From assembly GCA_009838465.1 (NCBI GenBank), contig VXRN01000015.1:1-64000 (forward strand): a DNA stretch of 64,000 bases. The letters run 5' to 3'. Below the pieces are notes generated by a model. It ran no database searches. It saw only the letters and a list, made by a program, of their open reading frames with translations, and was not told where the DNA came from. Both the position numbers and the translations under genes were made by a program. This document shows positions 17,848 through 25,839 of this stretch, in pieces (positions within the stretch are counted from its first letter, which is position 1; each line of letters starts with the position of its first letter). The DNA comes from Dehalococcoidia bacterium. Its GTDB lineage: Bacteria > Chloroflexota > Dehalococcoidia > Lucifugimonadales > UBA1123.

Positions 17848-18092
17848 CGGACCGGTAGGAACCACTTTACCTTTTTAGCAGTGACCCGATCTATTGACAT
17901 TCGGTTTAGCGGGAATCCTCGGGATTTCAAGTCGTCCAGCAATCTGCCATAGTCGGTGTCAGTTCCCACTACTTCTTTGTAGAAGACGGCTATCCAGTGT
18001 TCAGGGTATTTTTCTAACAACTCGTCGTAATGTTCGTAGAAGAACAACCCGTCTTCGTGGAAGCGCTTCATGTCTTCTTTCATGTCCAGCAT
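17844..18092 (-). CDS. DUF5678 small protein paired with the aspartic protease
   Basis: The 82-aa protein includes YEHYDELLEKYPEHWIAVF, the DUF5678 core (a surface-type motif of unknown role), and a VVG-x-DxDYGRLLDDLKSRG tail. DUF5678 and clan AA protease genes are often paired in Chloroflexota. ATG 18092 has GGGAG 8 bp upstream; the frame is open to 18158, but that extension has no ribosome-binding site. The 4-bp overlap with the protease gene suggests coupled synthesis. Confidence 0.75.
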   Translation of the reverse strand: MLDMKEDMKRFHEDGLFFYEHYDELLEKYPEHWIAVFYKEVVGTDTDYGRLLDDLKSRGFPLNRMSIDRVTAKKVKWFLPVR

Positions 18093-18227
18093 GGTTTTTC
18101 TCCCTGGACCGAGCCAGTAGGATACAGGTTCATTGTATCGAATTTTGGCGCTGAGCAATTGTTGAGGATGGCGGCGAGCAAGTACAGGACCTGCCCGCCG
18201 CGATTTTTACAGGGATCTTGGGCGTTG

Positions 18228-19145
18228 CTACCTTTCTATTCCGGCGTAGTGGAGAGCCTGGCCTACTATGTCCACGTCAACCAGTTCGCTGTGGGCGGCG
18301 AGAAGCTGCCGGGTGATCGGGCCGGGAGTGGACTCGCCGACGGGGCGCTTGTCCACCATGCTGACGGGGACTATGCGAGGGCTCGTCCTGGAGAAGAATA
18401 CCTCGTCGGCGGTGTAGATGTCGTAGGGCTGGAGGTCGTCCTCCTGGACGGGAATATCGAGTTGCTCGGCTATGTCGAATATGACGCTGCGGGATATGCC
18501 CTGGAGGATGCTGCGGTCGGTGGGAGTCTTGATTACCCCGTCTTTTATCAGGAAGACGTTGTAGCCGATACCCTCGGTGAGATTGCCGTACTGGTCGAGC
18601 AGGATTGGGGATGCGCCGGGGTCAACGTCGGCGGCCTCGAGCTCGGCGAGGACGAAGTTGGCGCGGCTGTGGTGCTTGACCTTGGGGTCCATGGTGTCGC
18701 TGGAGTAGCTGCGGGTCTTGGTGATGACGCCGTGCGCGCCGTCCACGTAGAACTGGGCGAAGGATGGGAACGCGACGGGCTTTATCATGATGCAGACTGT
18801 GGGGGTGAGGCCGTCTATGCCGTGTCCGACGCCGCGCGTTATGAACGGGTTGATGGCGAAGTCGCCCGCCTCGTCGAGATAGGCCCTGTTGCGCTCGACG
18901 CCTTCCTCGCAGAGCGCGGTCATCTCGTCGGGGGTGAGTCCGGGATCAATCCTCATGTACTTGAGGGACCTGTACAGGCGGTCTATGTGGCGGTCGAGGA
19001 CGAAGGGCTTGCCGGCGAAGGTGCGGGCTATGTCGAAAACGACGTCGGCAACGACGAAGCCCCTGTCTTCGGGGGAGATCCTGATGTCGCCGAGCGGGAG
19101 CCACTCGCCGTTGAAGTATGCGCTGAAAGTGTTCTGGTCAACCAT
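18228..19145 (-). CDS. Class IV aminotransferase (branched-chain or D-amino-acid type)
   Basis: The 305-aa protein matches the fold type IV PLP family (IlvE, D-amino-acid aminotransferase, ADC lyase). It starts AYFNGEWLPLGDIRISPEDRG. PKVKHHSRANFVLA contains the Schiff-base Lys, and NLTEGIGYNVFLIKDGVI holds the Glu that binds PLP N1. ILQGISRSVIFDIAEQ binds the phosphate. Substrate specificity (branched-chain versus D-amino acid or aromatic amine) is not resolvable by eye. ATG start with GGAGGAAT upstream. Confidence 0.85.
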   Translation of the reverse strand: MVDQNTFSAYFNGEWLPLGDIRISPEDRGFVVADVVFDIARTFAGKPFVLDRHIDRLYRSLKYMRIDPGLTPDEMTALCEEGVERNRAYLDEAGDFAINPFITRGVGHGIDGLTPTVCIMIKPVAFPSFAQFYVDGAHGVITKTRSYSSDTMDPKVKHHSRANFVLAELEAADVDPGASPILLDQYGNLTEGIGYNVFLIKDGVIKTPTDRSILQGISRSVIFDIAEQLDIPVQEDDLQPYDIYTADEVFFSRTSPRIVPVSMVDKRPVGESTPGPITRQLLAAHSELVDVDIVGQALHYAGIER

Positions 19146-19309
19146 GTAATTCCTCCGTATGCCGGGGTTGGATATCTATTGTCCGCATTGTAATGGCGCG
19201 AGAGAAGGTGGGCAATGGAATCTTCCGCGGAACCGGCGCTTTTTCAAAGTGCAGTAAAAGGTCGAGTATTGGCAAGGAGGTGAGTGATGGGCCACTTATG
19301 AACACCGCC

Positions 19310-19338
19310 TTGACACCATTTAGACTGTTGTTTAGGAT
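19310..19338 (+). promoter_or_regulatory. Sigma70-type promoter
   Basis: TTGACA (19310-19315), a 17-bp spacer and TAGGAT (19333-19338) lie 35 bp upstream of the small membrane protein gene at 19374. This is the clearest -35/-10 pair in the window and probably drives the genes from 19374 to 21690. Confidence 0.6.
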
Positions 19339-19373
19339 TCGAGTCAGGAATGGCGCAGTGAGGGGGCTTTGAG

Positions 19374-19778
19374 ATGTCGAGCAAGTACCAGCGCGAAATC
19401 GAGGAGATCCTTCAGAATGCGGGCGACATCGGTGGCGGTGGGCGACGGTCTAAGTCCTCATCCTCAAACAACGGCATCGGCTTCTTCAAGCTGGTCTGGA
19501 TGTACGTCAAGCAGTCTCTGGGGGGGCGATTCTGGTCTATTTCCCCCGGGCGCGTTATGCTGGTCGGGTTTGTGCTGATCCTTTCCACCCTGCTCGCAAG
19601 GCCCTTCGTGGGTGGAGTAGCCGGATGGCTGGGGTGGGCCGGCCTTCTCATGTTCATCATTGGCTATGGGATGGTGCTGGTAAGACCGCCCAAGGTGCAG
19701 AAGAAGTGGCGCGGAGAGCCAATCGAGGATGATTCTTCGTGGCTGGACAGGATTCGGCGGAAGATTAACCGACGGTAG
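19374..19778 (+). CDS. Small membrane protein of unknown function
   Basis: The 134-aa protein has a Ser/Gly-rich N-terminal tail (about 1-35), two hydrophobic segments (about 62-80 and 84-103) and a basic C-terminal tail ending WLDRIRRKINRR. I do not recognise a family beyond similar uncharacterised Chloroflexota proteins. It starts at ATG after GAGGGGG. The HAD gene begins 30 bp after its stop and may be co-transcribed. Confidence 0.7.
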   Translation: MSSKYQREIEEILQNAGDIGGGGRRSKSSSSNNGIGFFKLVWMYVKQSLGGRFWSISPGRVMLVGFVLILSTLLARPFVGGVAGWLGWAGLLMFIIGYGMVLVRPPKVQKKWRGEPIEDDSSWLDRIRRKINRR

Positions 19779-19807
19779 TGTGGTGCGAACTCGCCCCGGA
19801 GGCCAAA

Positions 19808-20524
19808 ATGCTAATCAATGAAGTCAAAGCCCTAGTTTTCGACGTGTTCGGCACGGTAGTGGACTGGCGCATGAGCATCGCCCGCGAGGGCAAGGAACTC
19901 GCCAAGCGCAAGGGCATCACCGGAGTGGACTGGCTGGAGTTCGCCGACGCCTGGCGCTCCGGCTACGGCCCGTCCATGAACAAGGTCAGGACGGGCGAAC
20001 TCCCCTGGACCCGGATTGACGACCTGCACCGCATGATACTCGACGAACTGCTCGCCAAGTACGGCATCGAGGGGCTGACCGAGGACGAAAAGCGCGATTT
20101 CAACAAGGCATGGCACAGACTCGACGGCTGGCCCGACTCCCCTCCCGGACTCATCCGCCTCAAGAAGCGTTACGTCATCGCTACCCTTTCCAACGGCAAC
20201 GTCGCGCTCCTGACCAACATGGCCAAGTGGGCCGGACTGCCCTGGGACTGCATCCTCTCCGCGGAGATAGCGCGCCACTACAAGCCGGATCCCGAGACCT
20301 ATCTCATGGCCGCAGACATACTCGGGCTCGAGCCTTCCGAGGTGATGATGACCGCGGCGCACAAGGGCGACCTCAAGGCAGCGCAAGCCCAGGGACTCAG
20401 GACGGCGTTCGTCCCGCGCCCGCTCGAACACGGTCCCCGCCGCGAGATAGACACTTCGCCGGAGGACTGGATTGACGTCGTAGCCACTGACTTCGAGGAC
20501 CTCGCTCTCAAGATGGGAACGTGA
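19808..20524 (+). CDS. HAD-superfamily hydrolase, 2-haloacid dehalogenase type II-like
   Basis: The 238-aa protein starts MLINEVKALVFDVFGTVVDW, with the nucleophile Asp in motif I (DVFGT), motif II Ser/Thr at LSNGN (residues about 127-131), the Lys near HYKPDPETY, and motif III VMMTAAHKGDLKAAQ. The DVFGTVVDWR start and size fit the L-2-haloacid dehalogenase subfamily, which hydrolyses 2-haloalkanoic acids; other small-acid phosphatase activities are possible. ATG 19808 is chosen over an upstream GTG at 19778 because GGAGG lies 5 bp before it. The stop overlaps the PFK start by 4 bp. Confidence 0.85.
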   Translation: MLINEVKALVFDVFGTVVDWRMSIAREGKELAKRKGITGVDWLEFADAWRSGYGPSMNKVRTGELPWTRIDDLHRMILDELLAKYGIEGLTEDEKRDFNKAWHRLDGWPDSPPGLIRLKKRYVIATLSNGNVALLTNMAKWAGLPWDCILSAEIARHYKPDPETYLMAADILGLEPSEVMMTAAHKGDLKAAQAQGLRTAFVPRPLEHGPRREIDTSPEDWIDVVATDFEDLALKMGT

Positions 20525-21690
20525 ACTCCGCCCTGGTTATGCAGTCGGGCGGGTGTACTCACGTGCTCAACCGCAGCCTGTACGGAATCGCGTCCGAATT
20601 TGCCAAAACGGGTTCAGGAACGCTGTACGGCGCGCCCAATGGACTGGAAGGAATACTCCGGGACCGCGTGGTCAACCTGTCCGCGGTATCGCACGAACAC
20701 TGGATGAGCGTGGCCGGCGCCCCTGGAGCCGCCATAGGCTCCACCCGCCGCCGTCTAAGGGACGACGACGTAGAACCTGTCTTCGAGTATCTCGACCGGC
20801 TTGGCATCCGCTACTGGTTCATCATAGGCGGCAACGACTCCGCCGAGACCGGTCACACGCTCCAGGCACGGGCTGACGAGACAGGCTACGACCTCTCCGT
20901 GATAAACGTCCCCAAGACGATTGACAACGATCTCGTCCTGACCGACCATTGTCCCGGATACGGCAGCGCGGCGCGGTTTGTCGCCACCGCCGTCGTCGGT
21001 TCCGGCCTCGATGCCGAGGCGCTCACCGGAGCCTCCCCGATAACCATACTCGAGGTCATGGGACGCGACGCAGGGTGGCTCGCAGCCGCGTCCGCCCTCG
21101 CCAGGCGCGAAGAGCGCGATCCACCCCACCTGGTGTATGTTCCCGAAATGCTGGTGGACGAAGACCAGTTCGTCGCCGACGTTCAGGATGCCTACACCAG
21201 ATACGGATACGCCGTCGCCGTCGTCTCCGAGAACGCGCGCACTGCGGACGGCATTATCGGAGCCGAGTCCGACCCATGGTTCGTGGACGACTTCGGACAC
21301 GAATATTACGACGGTCCCGCCCGCTACCTCGCCGCACTCGTCAGCCGCTCTCTTGGAGTCCGCGCGCGCTACGAAAAGCCCGGAACCATCCAGCGTTCCC
21401 TTGTCTGGGCCGCCTCCGAGTCGGATGTCAGAGAGGCCGAGATGGCCGGTAGGACCGCCGTCACCGCCGCTCTCGGTGGCATGAGAGACGTGATAGTCAC
21501 CCTCGAGCGCGAGGAAAGCACTGCGTACAAGTGCCGGACCGGATTCGCCCCGCTAGACCAGGTCGGCGGAAAAGTCCGCCCTATGCCCGAAGAGTACCTC
21601 TCCCCCTCCGACAACTTCGTCACCGACGCCTTCATCGAATACCTCAAGCCCCTCGCCGGAGACATACCCCACTTCCGCCGCCTCATGTGA
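20521..21690 (+). CDS. 6-phosphofructokinase, probably pyrophosphate-dependent
   Basis: The 389-aa PfkA-family protein interconverts fructose-6-phosphate and fructose-1,6-bisphosphate. The phosphoryl-donor loop reads GGNDSAE (103-109) and the catalytic loop PKTIDNDL (131-138). An Asp at the second glycine-loop position (D106) plus Lys in PKTIDND (K132) is the known signature of PPi-dependent enzymes; ATP enzymes have Gly at both. SGGCTHVLN and the effector-site MGRDAGWLAA also match the family. GTG start within the HAD stop (GTGA), so the genes are coupled. Confidence 0.88.
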   Translation: MNSALVMQSGGCTHVLNRSLYGIASEFAKTGSGTLYGAPNGLEGILRDRVVNLSAVSHEHWMSVAGAPGAAIGSTRRRLRDDDVEPVFEYLDRLGIRYWFIIGGNDSAETGHTLQARADETGYDLSVINVPKTIDNDLVLTDHCPGYGSAARFVATAVVGSGLDAEALTGASPITILEVMGRDAGWLAAASALARREERDPPHLVYVPEMLVDEDQFVADVQDAYTRYGYAVAVVSENARTADGIIGAESDPWFVDDFGHEYYDGPARYLAALVSRSLGVRARYEKPGTIQRSLVWAASESDVREAEMAGRTAVTAALGGMRDVIVTLEREESTAYKCRTGFAPLDQVGGKVRPMPEEYLSPSDNFVTDAFIEYLKPLAGDIPHFRRLM

Positions 21691-21771
21691 GACTGCTGGA
21701 TCCGGGCGCCGGGTATTGGATCGAGACCTCTCCTAATTTCATGTTCTTAGCGTAGCCTCGCCGGTCTTAGC

Positions 21772-21795
21772 TTGATATGAAATATCAATTGATAT
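21772..21795. promoter_or_regulatory. Triple half-site operator candidate
   Basis: Three alternating 7-bp half-sites occur back to back: TTGATAT (21772-21778), ATATCAA (21782-21788) and TTGATAT (21789-21795). The last two form a perfect 14-bp palindrome. The array lies 80 bp upstream of the solute-binding-protein gene, in a 185-bp spacer that otherwise shows only AT-rich sequence. No dedicated regulator gene is adjacent. Confidence 0.45.
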
Positions 21796-21875
21796 GAACC
21801 CTCAGTTTCATGTAGCATTTCCTCTTACGTAAAAAAGAGACTAAATATCATGACACTGAAAGGACTCGAAGAATA

Positions 21876-23582
21876 ATGACGTTCCGAACACTATATAAAA
21901 CCGCTGGCATCTGTATCGCCGCAGGGCTGATTCTCCTGGCGATCATGGCCTGCGGCGACTCTGAAAGCGAAACTGCTTCTCCGGCGTCCCAGCCCGTAGC
22001 TGAAACGGTAAAGCAGGTTTCCCCCACGGTGGCGCCCGCGCCAACCGCCATGCCCGCTCCTACCTCCGCGCCCGCGCCGACTGCCATGCCTGCGGTCGCA
22101 ACTCAGGCGCCGGTCGTGGATAGAGACGCCGGCCCATCCAAGATCACGACATCGGCTCCGTTCGCGCCCTCGAACAACGGCGCTGTTGAGACGGACGACT
22201 CTTTCATAGTGTCCAGGGCAGGCGTTACTGAGACCCTGGTCAAGATTGACTTCGACGGCGATGTAAAGCCGTATCTCGCGGAGTCGTGGAGCCTCCGCGA
22301 TGGCAACGCCTGGGAGTTCAAGCTCCGGGAAGACGTGAGTTTCCAGGACGGCGCCGCTTTCGATAGCGCGTCTGTCGTCACGGCGCTCGAATATCTTCGC
22401 GGGGTCCCGAATCCGCCCAGGGGATTTACCGAGGACACGCTGAAGAGCGTCACCGCCGCGGACTCCTACACCGTGATCATCGAGAGCGGCGCGCCTGACG
22501 TGCTTCTGCCAACCAGGCTGGCCGTGCCAACCACCGGAATCCTGACGCCAGCGTCGTATGAAGGCGCGGGCAGCGCCTCGCCAAGCGTCATTGGCGCCGG
22601 CACCGGCCCCTTCATCATCGAAGGCGAGGTGTCTATCGAGAGCATCAGCATGATGAAATTCGGAGACTACTGGGGTGGCAACGCGGAGCTTGACGCGGCA
22701 GAATTCTTCTTCGTGCCGGACGGAGGGGTCCGGTCCGCGATGCTGGAAACGGGGGAGGTGGACTTCGTGAGACACCTTCCGATTTCTCAGCTTCCGATTT
22801 ACATGGACAACTCCGATTACACCATATACAGAGAGCAGCAGCCCAGGACGGTTAGCCTGTATGTCAACAACAGGAACGGGCCATTCTCGGATGTGAATGT
22901 CAGAAAGGCGGCTCAGCACGCCATTGACCGGCGCGCCATCGTTGACTCGGTTCTGGAAGGAGTCGGGCAGCCTGCGATAGGGCCGTTCGCGCCAAGCGAG
23001 GCGTGGGTCAATTCCGACCTGGCGGCGTATGAGTTCGATCCTGAGACGGCGAAAGAGTTCCTGGCCAAGGCAGGGTACGAGGAAGGCGAGGTGAAAGTAT
23101 CGCTGTGGACGTATCCGAGCCGCGCCGAATTTCCGGCTATGTCGGTCGCCATTCACGAGATGCTCAATGACGCCGGATTCAGCGCTGAGATCAGGCTGGC
23201 GCCATGGGGTGCGCTGGTGGACGACGTGTTCGCGGGCGACTTCGATATGTTCCTGGTATCGAGAGGGCATCTCATAGACGCCTATGACCCGGAGGGCTTC
23301 TTCACCGCGGACTACTCCTGCTCCTCTATGGACGTCAGCAACTACGCCAACTACTGCAATCCGATGGTTGACGAACTGCTGGAACAGGCGCGCCCCTTGA
23401 GCGACACGGAGGCCAGATACGACATCTTCCGGCAGATACAGCAGATCCTCCATGATGACGCGGCGCATCCGTTCATAAACTACACGGAGCAGATCTACGC
23501 ATACGGTAATCATGTGAAGAACTGGCAGTCGCACATGCTGGAATACTACATGCTGACCACTGAACTGGATGTATCGAACTGA
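21876..23582 (+). CDS. Lipoprotein substrate-binding protein of an oligopeptide-type ABC importer (SBP_bac_5)
   Basis: The 568-aa protein has a lipoprotein signal ending LLAIMAC, with the lipidated Cys near residue 26, then an Ala/Pro-rich linker (about 45-85: repeated PAPTAMPAPTSAPAPTAMP). The family-5 binding domain includes VKPYLAESWSLRDGNAWEFKLREDVSF and VRKAAQHAIDRRAIVD. Family members bind peptides, nickel or other solutes outside the membrane. Two permease genes follow. ATG start. The linker is typical of monoderm lipoproteins that must span the cell wall. Confidence 0.9.
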   Translation: MTFRTLYKTAGICIAAGLILLAIMACGDSESETASPASQPVAETVKQVSPTVAPAPTAMPAPTSAPAPTAMPAVATQAPVVDRDAGPSKITTSAPFAPSNNGAVETDDSFIVSRAGVTETLVKIDFDGDVKPYLAESWSLRDGNAWEFKLREDVSFQDGAAFDSASVVTALEYLRGVPNPPRGFTEDTLKSVTAADSYTVIIESGAPDVLLPTRLAVPTTGILTPASYEGAGSASPSVIGAGTGPFIIEGEVSIESISMMKFGDYWGGNAELDAAEFFFVPDGGVRSAMLETGEVDFVRHLPISQLPIYMDNSDYTIYREQQPRTVSLYVNNRNGPFSDVNVRKAAQHAIDRRAIVDSVLEGVGQPAIGPFAPSEAWVNSDLAAYEFDPETAKEFLAKAGYEEGEVKVSLWTYPSRAEFPAMSVAIHEMLNDAGFSAEIRLAPWGALVDDVFAGDFDMFLVSRGHLIDAYDPEGFFTADYSCSSMDVSNYANYCNPMVDELLEQARPLSDTEARYDIFRQIQQILHDDAAHPFINYTEQIYAYGNHVKNWQSHMLEYYMLTTELDVSN

Positions 23583-23601
23583 GCGGAAAATGCCAGACAG
23601 C

Positions 23602-23643
23602 ATACCCCCTCTCCCTCGAGGGAGAGGGTTGGGGTGAGGGTAA
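23602..23643. repeat. GAGGG-type hairpin repeat (inverted orientation)
   Basis: CCCCCTCTCCCTCGAGGGAG followed by AGGGTTGGGGTGAGGG lies between the binding-protein and first permease genes. The perfect CTCCCTCGAGGGAG hairpin could reduce read-through so the binding protein is made in excess. Confidence 0.7.
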
Positions 23644-23695
23644 TTAGACCAAACACTTGCCCCTCTCGGCTGACAAAGGAAGAAAGGGAGCGGCA

Positions 23696-24634
23696 TTGTA
23701 CAGAATAATTCTGCGCCGGCTGCTCCTTATTCCCTTCATCGTTGCGGTCGTCTCGTTCCTCATCTTCCTGGCGCCCCTGGTAAGCGGCATTGACCCCGCA
23801 ACGGCGGTACTCCAGGCTCAGGTACTGGACCGCCAGCCCACTCCCGAAGCCATTGAGCGACTCAAAAGGGAGCTTGGCCTCGACCGCCCTCTCTTGGTCC
23901 AGTACGCCGCCTGGTTATGGAGAGCCGTCCGTGGCGACATGGGGCGGTCATACATGGGGCGCGTCCCTGTCAGCGAGAAGGTGTTCGACGGGCTGAAGGT
24001 CTCCGCGACGCTCAGTGTCGTTACCCTCGCCATTTCCCTGAGCGTGGCGCTGCCCCTGGGGATACTGTCGGCCATGAGACCCGGGACGCTCCTGGATACG
24101 TTTGTCGCTGTCACGTCTCAGTTGGGAGTGGTGGTTCCGGCATACGTACTCGCGCCGACCCTGATCCTGGTCTTCGGCATTCATCTGGGCTGGCTGCCTT
24201 CCGCCGGATGGCGCAGCCCGCTGCACCTGGCGCTGCCCTGTCTCACCCTCGCATCCGGAGCGACCGCATTCTTCACCCAGGTCGTGCGCGCTTCTATGAT
24301 CGAGGCGCTCTCGATGGAATATATGCGGACGGCCAGGGCAAAGGGTCTGGGAGAGGGGCTGCTGATACGCCGGCACGCCCTGAGGAACGCGATGATTCCG
24401 GTCGTGACCTTGTCCAGTATGTGGCTGGCCGGACTGATTGGCGGAGCGCTCATAGTCGAGGTGATCTTCTCTGTGCCAGGAATTGGAAGGGTCCTGTTCG
24501 ACGCCATCAACGCCAGCGACCTCCCAATGATACAGGGCAGCCTGATGACGATTGTCGCAATCGCCGTTCTCGTAAACACCGCGACGGACGTGATATACGT
24601 CGTGCTGAACCCGGCCATACGTATCGAGCGGTGA
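23696..24634 (+). CDS. ABC transporter permease, DppB-like
   Basis: The 312-aa protein has six TM segments and the family opening YRIILRRLLLIPFIVAVVSFLIF. The cytoplasmic EAA loop (EYMRTARAKGLGEGLLIRRHALRNAMIP) contacts the ATPase. I choose TTG 23696 as start because GGGAG is 6 bp upstream and it gives the canonical N-terminus; the frame is open to 23657. It pairs with the DppC-like permease to form the translocation channel. Confidence 0.88.
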   Translation: MYRIILRRLLLIPFIVAVVSFLIFLAPLVSGIDPATAVLQAQVLDRQPTPEAIERLKRELGLDRPLLVQYAAWLWRAVRGDMGRSYMGRVPVSEKVFDGLKVSATLSVVTLAISLSVALPLGILSAMRPGTLLDTFVAVTSQLGVVVPAYVLAPTLILVFGIHLGWLPSAGWRSPLHLALPCLTLASGATAFFTQVVRASMIEALSMEYMRTARAKGLGEGLLIRRHALRNAMIPVVTLSSMWLAGLIGGALIVEVIFSVPGIGRVLFDAINASDLPMIQGSLMTIVAIAVLVNTATDVIYVVLNPAIRIER

Positions 24635-24653
24635 GAGCCGGGATAGGATAGAT

Positions 24654-25532
24654 ATGCGCGGAATCGTTCGGAAAGACTCCCTCGATGAGAACTTGAAAGC
24701 GGTTCGACGGAAACTCGATTCCCTCGGCCTGTCCGTGTCGGCTGTGATTCTGTTCGCGGTCCTGGCAATAATAGGACTCGTCGCCCTCTTCGCGCCCATT
24801 CTCGCGCCCTACGATCCCAACGACCAGAACCTGACCGCCCGGCTGGAGCCTCCGAGTCTGGATCACCCTCTTGGAACGGACCACCTGGGCCGGGACGTGC
24901 TGTCGCGGCTTCTCATGGGAAGCCGCTTTTCCCTGGCCATCACGACGGTCGCGGTCCTGATTTCCGGTGTATTCGGCACACTTGTGGGCGCCATCGCCGG
25001 GAGGGTCGGCGGCGCGACGGACGAAGCCGCAATGCGCGTCGTGGACGTAGTTCTCGTCTTTCCCGAACTGGTGGTCGCTTTCGCGTTGGCCTCGATGCTC
25101 GAACAGGGCTTCGGGACCATCGTCCTCGCGGTGACCATCTTTGCATGGACTCCCTACGCGCGCCTGGCGAGAGCGGTAACGCTCGAGGTAAACACGCGGG
25201 AGTTCATGGAGGCCGCCGTGGCGCTGGGTTCCACGCCCTCGTTCATTCTTCGCAGGCACATCCTCCCGAACATCATGGGCCCCATACTGGCCATGGGGTT
25301 CCTCCGGTTCGGACAACTCCTCATCACCATTGCCGGCCTCTCATACCTCGGAGTGGGCGCCCAGCCTCCGACACCGGACTGGGGCGCGATGCTGTGGGAG
25401 GCGCAGCCCTACATGCGCCGCGTTCCATCACTCACTCTGATTCCCGGCGCGGCTATATTCATCACGGCCTTGAGCGTCACGCTGTTTGGACAGCGCATGA
25501 TGCTCCGCACCCAGCTTCGGACGAGGGCGTGA
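24654..25532 (+). CDS. ABC transporter permease, DppC-like
   Basis: The 292-aa protein has the DppC features LFAPILAPYDPN, LGTDHLGRDVLSRLLMGSR and the EAA loop (LEVNTREFMEAAVALGSTPSFILRRHILPNI, abbreviated here by its ends). It starts at ATG after AGGAT, 19 bp after the DppB-like stop. No ATP-binding subunits (DppD/F) follow: the next gene is an unrelated KAP NTPase. The importer must borrow ATPases encoded elsewhere, or they were lost. Confidence 0.88.
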   Translation: MRGIVRKDSLDENLKAVRRKLDSLGLSVSAVILFAVLAIIGLVALFAPILAPYDPNDQNLTARLEPPSLDHPLGTDHLGRDVLSRLLMGSRFSLAITTVAVLISGVFGTLVGAIAGRVGGATDEAAMRVVDVVLVFPELVVAFALASMLEQGFGTIVLAVTIFAWTPYARLARAVTLEVNTREFMEAAVALGSTPSFILRRHILPNIMGPILAMGFLRFGQLLITIAGLSYLGVGAQPPTPDWGAMLWEAQPYMRRVPSLTLIPGAAIFITALSVTLFGQRMMLRTQLRTRA

Positions 25533-25802
25533 CCCAGATTTCGCGCTGATCGGTAGCCTAAGCCATAAGACCACGGCCAAGGACGACATTCTTCCCGAGC
25601 GATTGGCCTAATATGGGCATAGGCTGTCAGGTTTAGGAACCGCGTTCAGGTATGATCGGCAGGCTCGATCAGGACATATTGCCCTATTTTGTCCCGCGCC
25701 AGTGTTAACGGTCAGCGATTCTTTCCGGCATGCAGCAAAACCAGCTTGGATATGGCTAGCCTTCGAGTCGATGGGATACTGAGAATTCCGATGTCGCCGA
25801 TC

Positions 25803-25832
25803 TTGTTTTTGCAGAGGCGCGGCAGGGATAAT
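25803..25832 (+). promoter_or_regulatory. Promoter of the KAP NTPase gene, probably leaderless
   Basis: TTGTTT (25803-25808), an 18-bp spacer and GATAAT (25827-25832) end only 7 bp before ATG 25840. This predicts a transcript starting at or next to the start codon, and no Shine-Dalgarno is visible. The rest of the 307-bp spacer (25533-25800) shows no gene or RNA that I can identify. Confidence 0.5.
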
Positions 25833-25839
25833 ATCCACT

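Noticed and set aside
21891-23696. 601-aa minus-strand frame over the ABC binding protein
   Set aside because: Shadow frame; it also runs into a GAGGG repeat. The plus-strand lipoprotein is certain.
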